From the NCBI GenBank assembly GCA_036258315.1, contig DATADX010000041.1, forward strand, positions 14,939-78,938: a DNA stretch of 64,000 nucleotides, read 5' to 3'. The notes beneath the pieces are model-generated. The model was not told the origin of the DNA, ran no database searches, and saw only the letters and a program-made list of their open reading frames with translations. The position numbers were made by a program, and so were the translations under genes. This DNA comes from DASSYK01 sp036258315 (GTDB lineage: Bacteria; Actinomycetota; Thermoleophilia; Solirubrobacterales; 70-9). Below are positions 33,042 to 41,040 of the stretch, one piece after another (position 1 is the stretch's first letter; each line of letters begins with the position of its first letter).

Positions 33042-34003
33042 TACGAATCGCCTCCTGCGGCCGGTGTCTCGGCGGGCTGGGGCTTCGCCTCGGGCTGGGG
33101 CTTCGCCTCGGGCTGGGGCTCGGGCGCCTCCGTTTGCTGCTTCGCGGCGGCCTGCGCCTTCGCGTCCGCTTCGGCTTTGGCCTTGGCCTCCGCCTCGGCC
33201 TTCGCCTTCTCCTCCGCCTCCTGCTTCGCCTTCTCCTCCGCCTCGCGGCGCTTGCGCTCCTCTTCCTCCTTGCGCCGGCGCTCCTCCTCCTCGGCCTTGC
33301 GGCGTGCCTCCTCCTCCCGCCATTGGGAGGCGGACCCCTCGATCGCCTCACCGAGGGTGCGGATGATCAAGTCGCACGAGCGGATCGCGTCGTCGTTGCC
33401 CGGGACCACGTAGTCGACGGGCGTCGGGTCGCAGTTCGTGTCGACCAGGCCGACGATCGGGATCTCGAGGCGCTCGGCCTCCCGCAGCGCGATCTCCTCG
33501 GTCTTCAGGTCGATGATCACGACCGCATCCGGGAGCCGCTGCATGTCCGCGACGCCGCCGAGGTTGTACTCGAGCTTCTTCAGCTCCGCCTCCATCGACA
33601 TCCGCTCTTTCGTCGGCAGCAGCTCCAGGCGTCCCTCGTCGCGCAGCCCTCGCAGCTCATGGAGCCGCTGGATCCGCTTCTTGATCGTGTTGAAGTTGGT
33701 CAGCAGCCCCCCGAGCCAGCGCCGGCTCACGTACGGCATCCCGCTGCGCTCGGCCCACTGCTCGATCGAGTCCCGGGCCTGCTTCTTGGTCCCGACGAAC
33801 AAGATCACGCCGCCCTTCCGGGCGACGTCGCCGACGAAGTCCGTCGCCTGCTTGAGCAGCACCTCGGTCTGGAGGAGATCGATGACGTGGATCCCCTCGC
33901 GCTCCCCGTGGATGTAGCGGCGCATACGGGGGTTCCAGCGCCGCGTCTGGTGGCCGAAGTGAACTCCAGCCTCCAGCAGCTCTCTGATGCCTACCTCGGC
34001 CAT
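33041..34003 (-). CDS. rpsB: 30S ribosomal protein S2 with long charged C-terminal tail
   Basis: Ribosomal protein S2, 320 residues. The S2 core covers about 1-225 (GVHFGHQTRRWNPRMRRYIH, FVGTKKQARDS, PDAVVIIDLKTEEIALREA, VGLVDTNCDPTPVDYVVPGN). After it comes a roughly 95-residue tail: a Glu/Lys/Arg/Ala helix (EEEARRKAEEEERRRKEEEE) likely to be a coiled coil or single alpha-helix, followed by a Pro/Gln/Glu segment with EAKPQP repeats. Most bacterial S2 lack this. ATG 34003 has GGAAGG 6 nt upstream. First gene of the operon, with a leader of about 120 nt. Confidence 0.95.
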   Translation of the reverse strand: MAEVGIRELLEAGVHFGHQTRRWNPRMRRYIHGEREGIHVIDLLQTEVLLKQATDFVGDVARKGGVILFVGTKKQARDSIEQWAERSGMPYVSRRWLGGLLTNFNTIKKRIQRLHELRGLRDEGRLELLPTKERMSMEAELKKLEYNLGGVADMQRLPDAVVIIDLKTEEIALREAERLEIPIVGLVDTNCDPTPVDYVVPGNDDAIRSCDLIIRTLGEAIEGSASQWREEEARRKAEEEERRRKEEEERKRREAEEKAKQEAEEKAKAEAEAKAKAEADAKAQAAAKQQTEAPEPQPEAKPQPEAKPQPAETPAAGGDS

Positions 34004-34129
34004 CTTGCCCTTCCAGTCGCTTGTGAACAGAAGCCTCGACGCCGCGGTGGGGAACCCGAGCCGTGCCCGGGCAGCGTCCCCGCGCCTTGCGTCCAGGGTC
34101 GGATCTGCATTGCTTACGGTTGGCGGCGC

Positions 34130-34135
34130 ATTGTA
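34130..34135 (-). promoter_or_regulatory. Candidate -10 box of the rpsB operon
   Basis: TACAAT on the minus strand, in the 148-nt gap between rluD-like and rpsB. It would give a leader of about 120 nt before the rpsB ATG. No good -35 is seen. S2 operons in other bacteria are often autoregulated through their leaders; nothing specific is recognised here. Confidence 0.35.
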
Positions 34136-34151
34136 GAGAGGCTCGGCTCGC

Positions 34152-34826
34152 TCAGCCGCCGCGCGCTCGCTGCTGCGCCGCGGTGAGATCGGCCGGGAGC
34201 GGCGATTCGAAGCTGATCTCCTCTCCCCTCCGCGGGTGGCGCAGGGTGAGCCGCGCCGCATGCAGGAACTGGCGCTCGAGCCCGTGGCGCCCGGCGCTCC
34301 CGTACTCGGGGTCGCCGGCGACCGGGTGGTCGATCGCCGCGAAGTGGACGCGGATCTGGTGCGTGCGGCCGGTCTCGAGCCGGGCCCTGACGAGGGTGTC
34401 GGCGGGAAGCGCCTCGATCACCTCGAAATGGGTGCGCGCCTCGCGCTCGCCCGGGCCCCGCACGGCGCGGCGCGTACGGCGGCGGCGATCGCGGCCGAGC
34501 GGGGCGTCGATCGTCCCGGTGCGGGACGCGAGCCGGCCCTCGACCAGCGCGACGTACTCGCGCACGATCTCGCGCGCCTTGATCTGGCGGGACAGCTCGC
34601 GGTGGGCCGCCTCGGTCCGGGCCACCACCATCAGCCCTGACGTGCCCTTGTCCAGCCGGTGCACGATTCCGCGGCGCTCGCTCTCGCCGCCACCCGCACG
34701 GTCGCCGAGCCAGTCGGCCAGCGTCCCGCCTGTGTGCGAGGCGGCCGGATGGACGACCAGGCCGGCGGGCTTCTCGATCACGATGATCTCGTCGTCCTCG
34801 TGGACGATGCTCGGCCCCGCGGTCAT
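34152..34826 (-). CDS. RluA/RluD-family pseudouridine synthase without S4 domain
   Basis: A 224-residue RNA pseudouridine synthase. The catalytic motif GIVHRLDKGTSGL carries the Asp nucleophile; LETGRTHQIRVHF and HPVAGDPEYG follow. E. coli RluD also has an N-terminal S4 RNA-binding domain; here the protein begins directly with the catalytic core (SIVHEDDEIIVIEKPAGLVV). ATG 34826 overlaps the lspA stop (ATGA). The lspA-rluD pair is common in many bacteria. Confidence 0.9.
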   Translation of the reverse strand: MTAGPSIVHEDDEIIVIEKPAGLVVHPAASHTGGTLADWLGDRAGGGESERRGIVHRLDKGTSGLMVVARTEAAHRELSRQIKAREIVREYVALVEGRLASRTGTIDAPLGRDRRRRTRRAVRGPGEREARTHFEVIEALPADTLVRARLETGRTHQIRVHFAAIDHPVAGDPEYGSAGRHGLERQFLHAARLTLRHPRRGEEISFESPLPADLTAAQQRARGG

Positions 34827-35284
34827 GGCGGGGACCGGTGGCGCTCGGGCAGGAACACGAGCAGGATCACGCCGACGGTGATCGCGACGTCGGCGAGGTT
34901 GAAGGTCGCCCACAGCGGCAGGTCGATGAAGTCCGTGACCGCCCCGTCGCGGACCCGGTCGGCGAGATTGCCGAGGGCGCCGCCGATCAGGAGGCCCGCG
35001 GGCAGCCAGATCGCCCAGTCACCGCGCGCCCGCACGGCGAGGAACGCGAGCAGCCCCAGCAGCACCACGAGCGTCGCCCCGATCACGACCGGCGAGACGT
35101 CGCCCGCGAGGCCGAACGCGATGCCGCGATTGCGCGTGTTCGTCAGCGCCAGGAACGGCAGCAGCTCGTCCCGCTCGCCGCGCATCAGGTTCTCCCGGAT
35201 CGCGGACTTCGAGGCCTGGTCGATCGTGACGACGATTCCGCACGTCGCGAGCGCCCAGGTCGCCACCCGGGTCCGCCTGGTCAA
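34823..35284 (-). CDS. lspA: Lipoprotein signal peptidase (signal peptidase II)
   Basis: A 153-residue four-helix membrane aspartyl protease that removes signal peptides from diacylated prolipoproteins, for example the one at 56 kb. The catalytic Asp pair is expected in GNLADRVRDGAVTDFID and FNLADVAI; NRGIAFG is also typical. TTG 35284 overlaps the yggT stop (TTGA); a GTG six codons in is possible. Confidence 0.93.
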   Translation of the reverse strand: MTRRTRVATWALATCGIVVTIDQASKSAIRENLMRGERDELLPFLALTNTRNRGIAFGLAGDVSPVVIGATLVVLLGLLAFLAVRARGDWAIWLPAGLLIGGALGNLADRVRDGAVTDFIDLPLWATFNLADVAITVGVILLVFLPERHRSPP

Positions 35285-35589
35285 CCGCCGATCAGCCCGA
35301 CCACGATGCGCGAGACGATCAGCAGCACGATGATCGCCAGGATCGGGCTGAGATCCAGAGCCAGCCCGCCGCCTCCCAGGGGCGGCAGCAGGCGGCGGAA
35401 GAGGTTCAGGTAGGGATCGGTCGTCTCGTGGACGAACTCGACGAAGCCGTTCAGGGCGCGGTTGTAGGGCATCCGCGGGATCCAGGAGAGCAGCACCCGG
35501 ATCAGGATCAACATCAGATAGACGAAGAAGAGGGCGCCGACGTAGCGCGCGACGTCGTCGCGATCGATCGCCGCCAGCAGCGTCGTCAT
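35281..35589 (-). CDS. YggT-family membrane protein
   Basis: A 102-residue membrane protein with two hydrophobic segments around VRVLLSWIPRMP-type residues (here LIRVLLSWIPRMPYNRALNG) and DPYLNLFRRLLPPL, the YggT/YCF19 signature. The role is not settled; it is usually found beside sepF and proC, as here. ATG 35589 overlaps the proC stop (ATGA). Confidence 0.88.
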   Translation of the reverse strand: MTTLLAAIDRDDVARYVGALFFVYLMLILIRVLLSWIPRMPYNRALNGFVEFVHETTDPYLNLFRRLLPPLGGGGLALDLSPILAIIVLLIVSRIVVGLIGG

Positions 35590-36362
35590 CGGACCCGCTC
35601 CAGCGAGGTGTCGACGGCCGCGAGCAGCATCTCGCGGAGGTTGCGCTCCTCGAGCACGGTCAGGCCGGCCTCGGTCATTCCGCCCGGCGAGGCGACCGCG
35701 CGCTTCAGCGCGCCGGGCTCGTGCAGGGCGAGCAGCCCACCGGTGGCGCTCATCGCGCCCGCGACCATCCGGGTCGCCTGGTCCGCGGTCAGTCCCTCGC
35801 CGACGCCCGCCTCGACCAGTGCCTCCGCCATCAACGCGAGATACCCGGGCGAGCAGCCCATGATCGCCGTCGCGGCGTCGATCAGGTCCTCATCGAGCTC
35901 GATCACGTCCCCGATCGTCCCGAGAAGCTCTGAGACCTCGTTGTGCAGCGCGGCGTCGCCACCCTCCGGAAAGGCGACGCAGAGAACCGCCTGGCGGATT
36001 TCGGCGCCGAGGTTCGGCATCACGCGGATCACCTCCGCGCCCGGGAGCGCCCCGCGCAGGCTCGCGAGCCTCGTCCCGGCCAGGATCGAGAGAACCGGCG
36101 TGCCGGTTCCGGCCAGGTCGGCCGCGGCGGCCTCGAGCGCATCGGGCTTCACGGCCAGGACGACCAGGTCGGAGCGCTCGGCGACCGCCCGGTTCCCGTC
36201 GACCGCGTCGCCGCCGACCTCCTCCGCCAGCGCTCGCGCGCGCTCGGGGTCGGCGTCGGCGAAGTACATCGCATCCGGGGAACCGGGCTCCCCCCGCGCC
36301 GCGGCCCAGCCGCGAGCGAGGCCGCCGGCCATGTTGCCCGAGCCCACGAAGCCGATCTTCAC
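35586..36362 (-). CDS. proC: Pyrroline-5-carboxylate reductase
   Basis: A 258-residue NAD(P)H-dependent enzyme for the last step of proline synthesis. The Rossmann motif IGFVGSGNMAGGL begins the protein; VLAVKPDALE, RVMPNLGAEI and the C-terminal dimer domain with CSPGYLALMAEALVEAGV and SPGGMTEAGL are present. GTG 36362 is chosen as it gives the natural N-terminus. It follows sepF by 10 nt. Confidence 0.93.
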   Translation of the reverse strand: MKIGFVGSGNMAGGLARGWAAARGEPGSPDAMYFADADPERARALAEEVGGDAVDGNRAVAERSDLVVLAVKPDALEAAAADLAGTGTPVLSILAGTRLASLRGALPGAEVIRVMPNLGAEIRQAVLCVAFPEGGDAALHNEVSELLGTIGDVIELDEDLIDAATAIMGCSPGYLALMAEALVEAGVGEGLTADQATRMVAGAMSATGGLLALHEPGALKRAVASPGGMTEAGLTVLEERNLREMLLAAVDTSLERVR

Positions 36363-36372
36363 GGCGGGGACT

Positions 36373-36960
36373 CTAGCTTTGGTTGAAGAAACCGCCCTCG
36401 AGGATGCGCGCCTTCTCCTCGGCGGACACATCGACGTTGGCGGGGGTGAGCAGGAAGATGCCCTGCGAGATCCGCTGCATGCCTCCGCCGAGCGCGTAGG
36501 TCATCCCGGATGCGAAGTCGATCAGCCGCTTCGAGAGCTCGCGATCGGTGCTCTGGAGGTTGATGATCACGGGCTTCTCCCGCTTGAACTCGTCCGCCAC
36601 CTGCTGGGCGTCGTTGAAGCTGCGCGGCGTGACCACGTGCATCGAGAAGTCCGAGCCACCGTTCGAGCGACGCGAGCGACGCTGCGGTCGCTCCTCCTCG
36701 ACGGGACGCAGCGAGGAGCGGCCGCGCCGGGGGGCGGGCTCGTCGCCGAAGATGTCGTCGATGTCGTCCTGGCTGCGCCCACGGCGGCCGCCGCGGATGC
36801 TGCTGACGGGGGCTTCCTCACGCGGGGAGACGGCGGTCTGGTCCAGCGCCATCTCCTGGCCGGTGTCGTCCTCGTCGTAGTACTCGCCCTCCTCGACGTA
36901 GTCGCCCTCGACGAGGCCGAAGTACTCGAGCGAGCGTCGCCATGTGTCCTTGAAGCCCAT
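36373..36960 (-). CDS. sepF: SepF cell-division protein
   Basis: A 195-residue FtsZ membrane anchor. The N-terminal helix (MGFKDTWRRSLEYFGLVE) resembles the membrane-binding amphipathic helix; 20-105 is a disordered, acidic then Arg-rich linker; 107-195 is the SepF core (VVTPRSFNDAQQVADEFKRE, VIINLQSTDRELSKRLIDF, SGMTYALGGGMQRI). ATG 36960. Genes around it (pgeF, yggS, proC, yggT) normally follow ftsZ in a dcw cluster, but no ftsZ is in this window. Confidence 0.94.
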   Translation of the reverse strand: MGFKDTWRRSLEYFGLVEGDYVEEGEYYDEDDTGQEMALDQTAVSPREEAPVSSIRGGRRGRSQDDIDDIFGDEPAPRRGRSSLRPVEEERPQRRSRRSNGGSDFSMHVVTPRSFNDAQQVADEFKREKPVIINLQSTDRELSKRLIDFASGMTYALGGGMQRISQGIFLLTPANVDVSAEEKARILEGGFFNQS

Positions 36961-36995
36961 CAGCGCTCAGTTTCGGCTTTCCAGCCCTTATTCCT

Positions 36996-37031
36996 CTTCC
37001 CATTTGTGGGAAGTTCGAGACCGAAAGAATA
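36996..37031 (-). promoter_or_regulatory. Candidate sepF promoter and leader hairpin
   Basis: In the 106-nt gap between yggS and sepF the minus strand has TATTCT (37031-37026), a good -10 shape that would start an mRNA about 60 nt before the ATG. The leader then holds a hairpin CTTCCCA, loop CAAA, TGGGAAG (37013-36996). No clear -35. The hairpin could be a leader element or the end of the yggS transcript. Confidence 0.35.
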
Positions 37032-37066
37032 GTGCCGTCGGACACTAATCCGGCCTGGCCGTCGTT

Positions 37067-37702
37067 TCACGCATAGAGGACCGAGCCGAGCCTGAGGATC
37101 GTCGCCCCCTCCTCGACCGCGACCGGCCAGTCCTGGCTCGTTCCCATCGAGAGGCGCTCGAGGCCGTGTTCGGCGGCCAGCTCGGCGAGGCGGGCGAAGT
37201 AAGGACGGGAGGCCTCGGGGTCCTCGGCGAACGGCGGCATCGTCATCAGCCCCTCGACGGGGGCCGGGCAGCGGGCGATGAAGTCCCCGAGGGCCTCGGG
37301 CGGCACGCCCCCCTTGCTCTCCTCCCCGGCGAGGTTCACCTCGACCAGCACCGGGGTCTCCGGGGATCCGTGGCGCCCGAGCTGCTCGAGCACCGAGTCG
37401 GTCGCCACCGAGTGGATCAGGCGCACCAGCGGCACGATCCGGCGCACCTTGCGGCTCTGCAGGTTGCCGATGAAGTCCCACTGGAACCGACGCGCCCAGC
37501 GCTCCTGCTTGGCCTCGAGGTCCTGGAGGCGGTTCTCCCCGACAAGGGTGATCCCCGCGTCCGCGAGCACCCCCATCTCCTCGACCGGAACGTACTTGGT
37601 CGCGGCCAGGACCTCGACCTCTGGCCCAGCGCGCTCGCGGACGCGCTCGAGATTGGCGCGGACGCGGTCGGGGTCGAGACCGGTGAATTGCTCGACCGCC
37701 AC
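37067..37702 (-). CDS. yggS: YggS/PLPBP-family pyridoxal-phosphate homeostasis protein
   Basis: A 211-residue single-domain PLP-binding barrel protein. The PLP Lys is in LAATKYVPVEEM; GENRLQDLEAK, WDFIGNLQSRKVR and the terminal LSMGTSQDWPVAVEEGATILR (phosphate-binding) are typical. It keeps free PLP levels in check and has no known catalytic activity. GTG 37702 is 3 nt after the pgeF stop. Confidence 0.93.
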   Translation of the reverse strand: MAVEQFTGLDPDRVRANLERVRERAGPEVEVLAATKYVPVEEMGVLADAGITLVGENRLQDLEAKQERWARRFQWDFIGNLQSRKVRRIVPLVRLIHSVATDSVLEQLGRHGSPETPVLVEVNLAGEESKGGVPPEALGDFIARCPAPVEGLMTMPPFAEDPEASRPYFARLAELAAEHGLERLSMGTSQDWPVAVEEGATILRLGSVLYA

Positions 37703-37705
37703 GGA

Positions 37706-38443
37706 TCAGCCCTCCAGCCAGGCGAGCCCCGCCTGGCGGCCGGTCCGCTCGCCGTCGCGGCGGTGCGAGTAGAACAGGTCAGGGTTGCAGCTCGTGCACA
37801 GCTCGGCGGCGTCGACCGCGGTGACGCCCGCGCGCTGCAGCAGGGCGCGGGCGGCGGCGGGCAGATCGAGCATCCGGCCCTCGGCGACGCCGTCGAGCCC
37901 GGAGAAGGCGCCGAGCACCTCCTCGCCGACCTCGTAGCAGCAGGGCCCGATCCCGGGCCCGATCGCGGCGGCCTCCGCGTCCACCCGGGCAGCAGCGGAC
38001 TCGACGATCCCGCCCGCCAGCCCCCGCCAGCCCCCGTGTGCGATCGCCACCCCGCCGGGGCCGGCAAGCGCGATCGGGAGGCAGTCGGCGACGACGACGA
38101 GGGGCACCAGGCCCGGCTCGGCCGTCGCGTGCGCGTCCGCCTCGATCGGGCTCGGGACCACGTCCGCGTACACGCGCGGCTCCTGGGCGGAGTCGTGCCA
38201 ACGCAGCTCCGCGCCGTGCACCTGCCGCCCCATCAGCACGTTCTCGGGCGCCACCCCGAGCGCGGCCGCGAGCCTGCGGCGGTTGTCGTGCACCCGCCCC
38301 TGCTCGTCGCCGGTCTTGATCGCGACGTTGAGCGACTCGTACGGAGGCTCGCTCACCCCTCCGGCCCGCGTCGAGAACGCCGCGCGGGCGCCCGGCAGCT
38401 CCGCCTCGAGCCAGCGCAGTCCGTCTCGCCGACGCCACTCCAT
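37706..38443 (-). CDS. pgeF: PgeF/YfiH-family peptidoglycan editing (laccase-domain) protein
   Basis: A 245-residue protein of the multicopper-oxidase-like YfiH family. The metal site residues are in GRQVHGAELRW, VVVADCLPIAL and IAHGGWRGLAGGI. In E. coli PgeF edits L-Ser misincorporated into wall precursors; other members act as purine nucleoside enzymes, so the exact role is inferred. ATG 38443 has TAGCCT 7 nt upstream, suggesting a leaderless mRNA that leads pgeF-yggS-sepF-proC-yggT-lspA. Confidence 0.88.
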   Translation of the reverse strand: MEWRRRDGLRWLEAELPGARAAFSTRAGGVSEPPYESLNVAIKTGDEQGRVHDNRRRLAAALGVAPENVLMGRQVHGAELRWHDSAQEPRVYADVVPSPIEADAHATAEPGLVPLVVVADCLPIALAGPGGVAIAHGGWRGLAGGIVESAAARVDAEAAAIGPGIGPCCYEVGEEVLGAFSGLDGVAEGRMLDLPAAARALLQRAGVTAVDAAELCTSCNPDLFYSHRRDGERTGRQAGLAWLEG

Positions 38444-38450
38444 TGCCCGC

Positions 38451-38456
38451 AGGCTA
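38451..38456 (-). promoter_or_regulatory. Candidate -10 box for leaderless pgeF operon
   Basis: TAGCCT on the minus strand, 7 nt before the ATG at 38443; no Shine-Dalgarno sequence. It overlaps the stop region of the preceding gene, which ends at 38454. Confidence 0.4.
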
Positions 38457-39626
38457 GCCGCCGTCTCCCCTGTCCCCGGCCGCCTCCAGCGCGACCCGCA
38501 GCTCCCCGTCCCGGTCGCGGACCCTGCCGTCGAGCTTCGCCGCCAGCGCCGCGTTCAGGCCGCGGCCGACCGCCGGGCCTTCCGGGACGCCGGCGTCGAT
38601 CAGGTCATAGCCGCTGATCTCGAGGTCGACGTGGCGCAGCCGGGCGACGTAGTCGTCGAGCCAGTCCGCCCCCGCGGCCCGCGCCATCGCCAGCACCTCG
38701 GGCGCGTGGTCGTGGGCGAGCACGTGGACCTCGGCAGGCGAGCCGGGCGTCGCGTGCCGGGCGAGCCTCGCGGCGCGTGCCCGCAGGCGGGCCGCGTGCT
38801 CGGCGGGCGCGATCGCGAGCAGGATCGCCCGGTCGCGGTCCGCGAAGTCCTCCCAGCCGAGACCGGCGTCGAACAGGCGCTCGAGGGCGGCGGCGAGCCA
38901 CGGCGCCGGCCCGAGGTCGAGCAGGCCCCACTCGGCGATCAGCTCGAGGGCCCGGCTCGGGTGCTCCTCGCTCGCGATCAGGCCGAGCTCGCCGACCACC
39001 CTGTCCTCGGAGACGGTGCTGAGATCCGCCTCGTGGAGCAACGCCTTCGTGCCGGGCTCGAGCTCGAAGCCGAGCCGGGCCGCATAGCGCGCAGCGCGCA
39101 GGGCGCGGGTCGGGTCGTCGACGAAGGAGCGATCGTGCAGCACTCGCAGGATGCCGGCGCGGAGGTCCGCAATGCCGTCGTGCGGGTCGAGCAGCCCGGG
39201 ATCGTCCTGCAGCGGCAGCGCCATCGCGTTGACCGTGAAGTCGCGGCGCGCGAGGTCCTGATCGATGCTCGCGGGCGCCACCTCCGGGAGCGCGCCGGGC
39301 TCGGCGTAGGTCTCCGTCCGGGCGCGGGCGATGTCGACGTCGAGCTCGCCGACCCGCAGGTTCGCCGTCTGGAAGCGCTCGTGCTCGATCAGCTCTCCCC
39401 CGAGCGCTTCGGCGAGCGGCCGGATGTCGCCCTCGATGGCGACGTCGAGATCGGTCCGGGCCTCGCCGCGCAGCAGGTCGCGGACCGCCCCGCCCACCAG
39501 GTAGGCGTCGATCCCCTCCGCGGCGGCGCGGAGCTCCGCGACGCCCGGCAGCGCCTGGAGCCGCTCGGGCAGGCGAGCGGGGTCGATTCGGCCGTCGGCG
39601 GGCATTGCTGGCGAGTTACCTACCAT
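38454..39626 (-). CDS. CCA-adding enzyme / poly(A) polymerase-family nucleotidyltransferase
   Basis: A 390-residue class II tRNA nucleotidyltransferase-like protein. The head domain has YLVGGAVRDLLRG and the catalytic DLDVAIEGD acids, then RRDFTVNAMAL and RALRAARYAARLGFEL. After that the sequence diverges; the C-terminal third is helical with HD-like remnants. Either CCA addition or 3'-tailing is possible. ATG 39626 or ATG 39605 could be the start. Divergent from the PQQ-propeller gene, 35 nt away. Confidence 0.85.
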   Translation of the reverse strand: MVGNSPAMPADGRIDPARLPERLQALPGVAELRAAAEGIDAYLVGGAVRDLLRGEARTDLDVAIEGDIRPLAEALGGELIEHERFQTANLRVGELDVDIARARTETYAEPGALPEVAPASIDQDLARRDFTVNAMALPLQDDPGLLDPHDGIADLRAGILRVLHDRSFVDDPTRALRAARYAARLGFELEPGTKALLHEADLSTVSEDRVVGELGLIASEEHPSRALELIAEWGLLDLGPAPWLAAALERLFDAGLGWEDFADRDRAILLAIAPAEHAARLRARAARLARHATPGSPAEVHVLAHDHAPEVLAMARAAGADWLDDYVARLRHVDLEISGYDLIDAGVPEGPAVGRGLNAALAAKLDGRVRDRDGELRVALEAAGDRGDGG

Positions 39627-39661
39627 GACTGCTGGCTTCCGGGCAGGGACCCCAGAATCAG

Positions 39662-41029
39662 ATGAAGAAGTTGCAGAGCACAGTCAAGGGCCTGTGGGCG
39701 AATCACCGCGTCGCGACGCTTCTCGGCGCCGCCGTGGCGCTCGCCGCCGTGGGCGGCGTCACCGCCTATCTGGTGCTGAAGCGGCCCGCCGACGTGTCCA
39801 ACCCCGACGCGGTCTTCGAGGCGGGCGATCAGGAGAAGGGCGTGATCGGCCTCGTCAACTGGCCGCTCTACGGCTTGAACGAGGAGCGCACGCGGTATCT
39901 GCCGGCCAGGGGCGTCAAGCCTCCTTTCCGAGTCAAGTGGCGCTTCAACGGCCGGAAGCTGCTCGAGTACTCGCCGATCATCGTCGGCGGACAGCTCTAC
40001 GGCGTCAACAACAACGGCGAGGCGTTCGCGGTGAAGACACGCAACGGCAAGGTCCGCTGGCGCGAGGAGATCGCCGCCCTGAATGCCTCCTCGCCCGCCT
40101 ACGGCGACGGCTCTCTCTACATCGTCAACCTCGAGCCGGGCCAGATCCAGGCCCTCAACGCGAAGAACGGCGTGCGCCGCTGGCGCCGCGCCCTGCCCGG
40201 GCGCAGCGAGTCCTCTCCGGTCGTCGTCGGCAAGAAGGTGATCGCCGGCTGCGAATGCGGCACCCTCTACGCCTTCGACACGAGGACCGGCAAGACGCTC
40301 TGGGAGACGGACCTGGGCGGCCAGATCAAGGCGGCACCCGCGGTCAGCGAGGGGGTCGCGTACGTCGGCGACTACAGCGGCACGATGAGCGCGGTCCGGA
40401 TCAGCGACGGCTCGGTCCAGTGGCAGTCGAGCTCGCAGGGCACCGGCTACGGCGCCGGGGCCTTCTACGGCACCGCCGCGGTCGCCTTCGGCCGCGTCTA
40501 CGCGGGCTCCAAGGACGGGCGCGTCTACAGCTTCGAGAAGGAGAGCGGGGACCTCGCCTGGAGCCACACGATCGGCGGGGAGGTCTACGCCGGGGCGGTC
40601 GCCGCCGACACGCCGAACACCGAGCCGAGCGTCTACTTCGGCCTCTACGGCGGCAGCACGTTCTACTCGCTCGACGCACGGACGGGCGACGAGAACTGGT
40701 CCGCCGACGCGGGCGGGTCGGTGATCGGCGCCGCCAGCCTGGTCGGGGAGACGGTCTACGTCGCGAACCTCGACACGACCGAGACCTATGCCTTCAACGC
40801 CGCGAACGGTGAGCGCATCTGGACGTTCCGCGACGGCGCCTACAACCCCGTCGTCTCAGACGGCAGGCGCCTCTACCTGACCGGTTACAAGAGCGTCTAC
40901 GCGCTCAAGCCCGGGACGCCCGAGAAGAAGAAGGGCGGCGCGAAGAAGAAGGGCGCCGGGAAGAAGGCAAAGGCGGGCGGCGGGAAGAAGGGCAAGGGCG
41001 CCCGGAAGGAGAACGCGCCCAAGAGCTAA
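39662..41029 (+). CDS. Membrane-anchored PQQ-like beta-propeller protein
   Basis: A 455-residue protein: short cytosolic start, one TM/signal anchor at about 19-38, then a beta-propeller of PQQ-type blades on the outside (repeats such as ALNAKNGVRRWRRALPG, AFDTRTGKTLWETDLGG, AVRISDGSVQWQSS, SLDARTGDENWSADAG). No catalytic residues of quinoproteins are evident, so a BamB-like scaffold is more likely than an enzyme. The last 35 residues are Lys/Gly-rich (KKKGGAKKKGAGKK). Stands alone between two minus-strand genes. Confidence 0.82.
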   Translation: MKKLQSTVKGLWANHRVATLLGAAVALAAVGGVTAYLVLKRPADVSNPDAVFEAGDQEKGVIGLVNWPLYGLNEERTRYLPARGVKPPFRVKWRFNGRKLLEYSPIIVGGQLYGVNNNGEAFAVKTRNGKVRWREEIAALNASSPAYGDGSLYIVNLEPGQIQALNAKNGVRRWRRALPGRSESSPVVVGKKVIAGCECGTLYAFDTRTGKTLWETDLGGQIKAAPAVSEGVAYVGDYSGTMSAVRISDGSVQWQSSSQGTGYGAGAFYGTAAVAFGRVYAGSKDGRVYSFEKESGDLAWSHTIGGEVYAGAVAADTPNTEPSVYFGLYGGSTFYSLDARTGDENWSADAGGSVIGAASLVGETVYVANLDTTETYAFNAANGERIWTFRDGAYNPVVSDGRRLYLTGYKSVYALKPGTPEKKKGGAKKKGAGKKAKAGGGKKGKGARKENAPKS

Positions 41030-41040
41030 CACGTGCGGCG

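Noticed and set aside
32866..33366. Plus-strand frame opposite tsf and the rpsB tail
   Set aside because: Its Ala/Ser/Pro repeats mirror the Lys/Glu-rich S2 tail on the coding strand.
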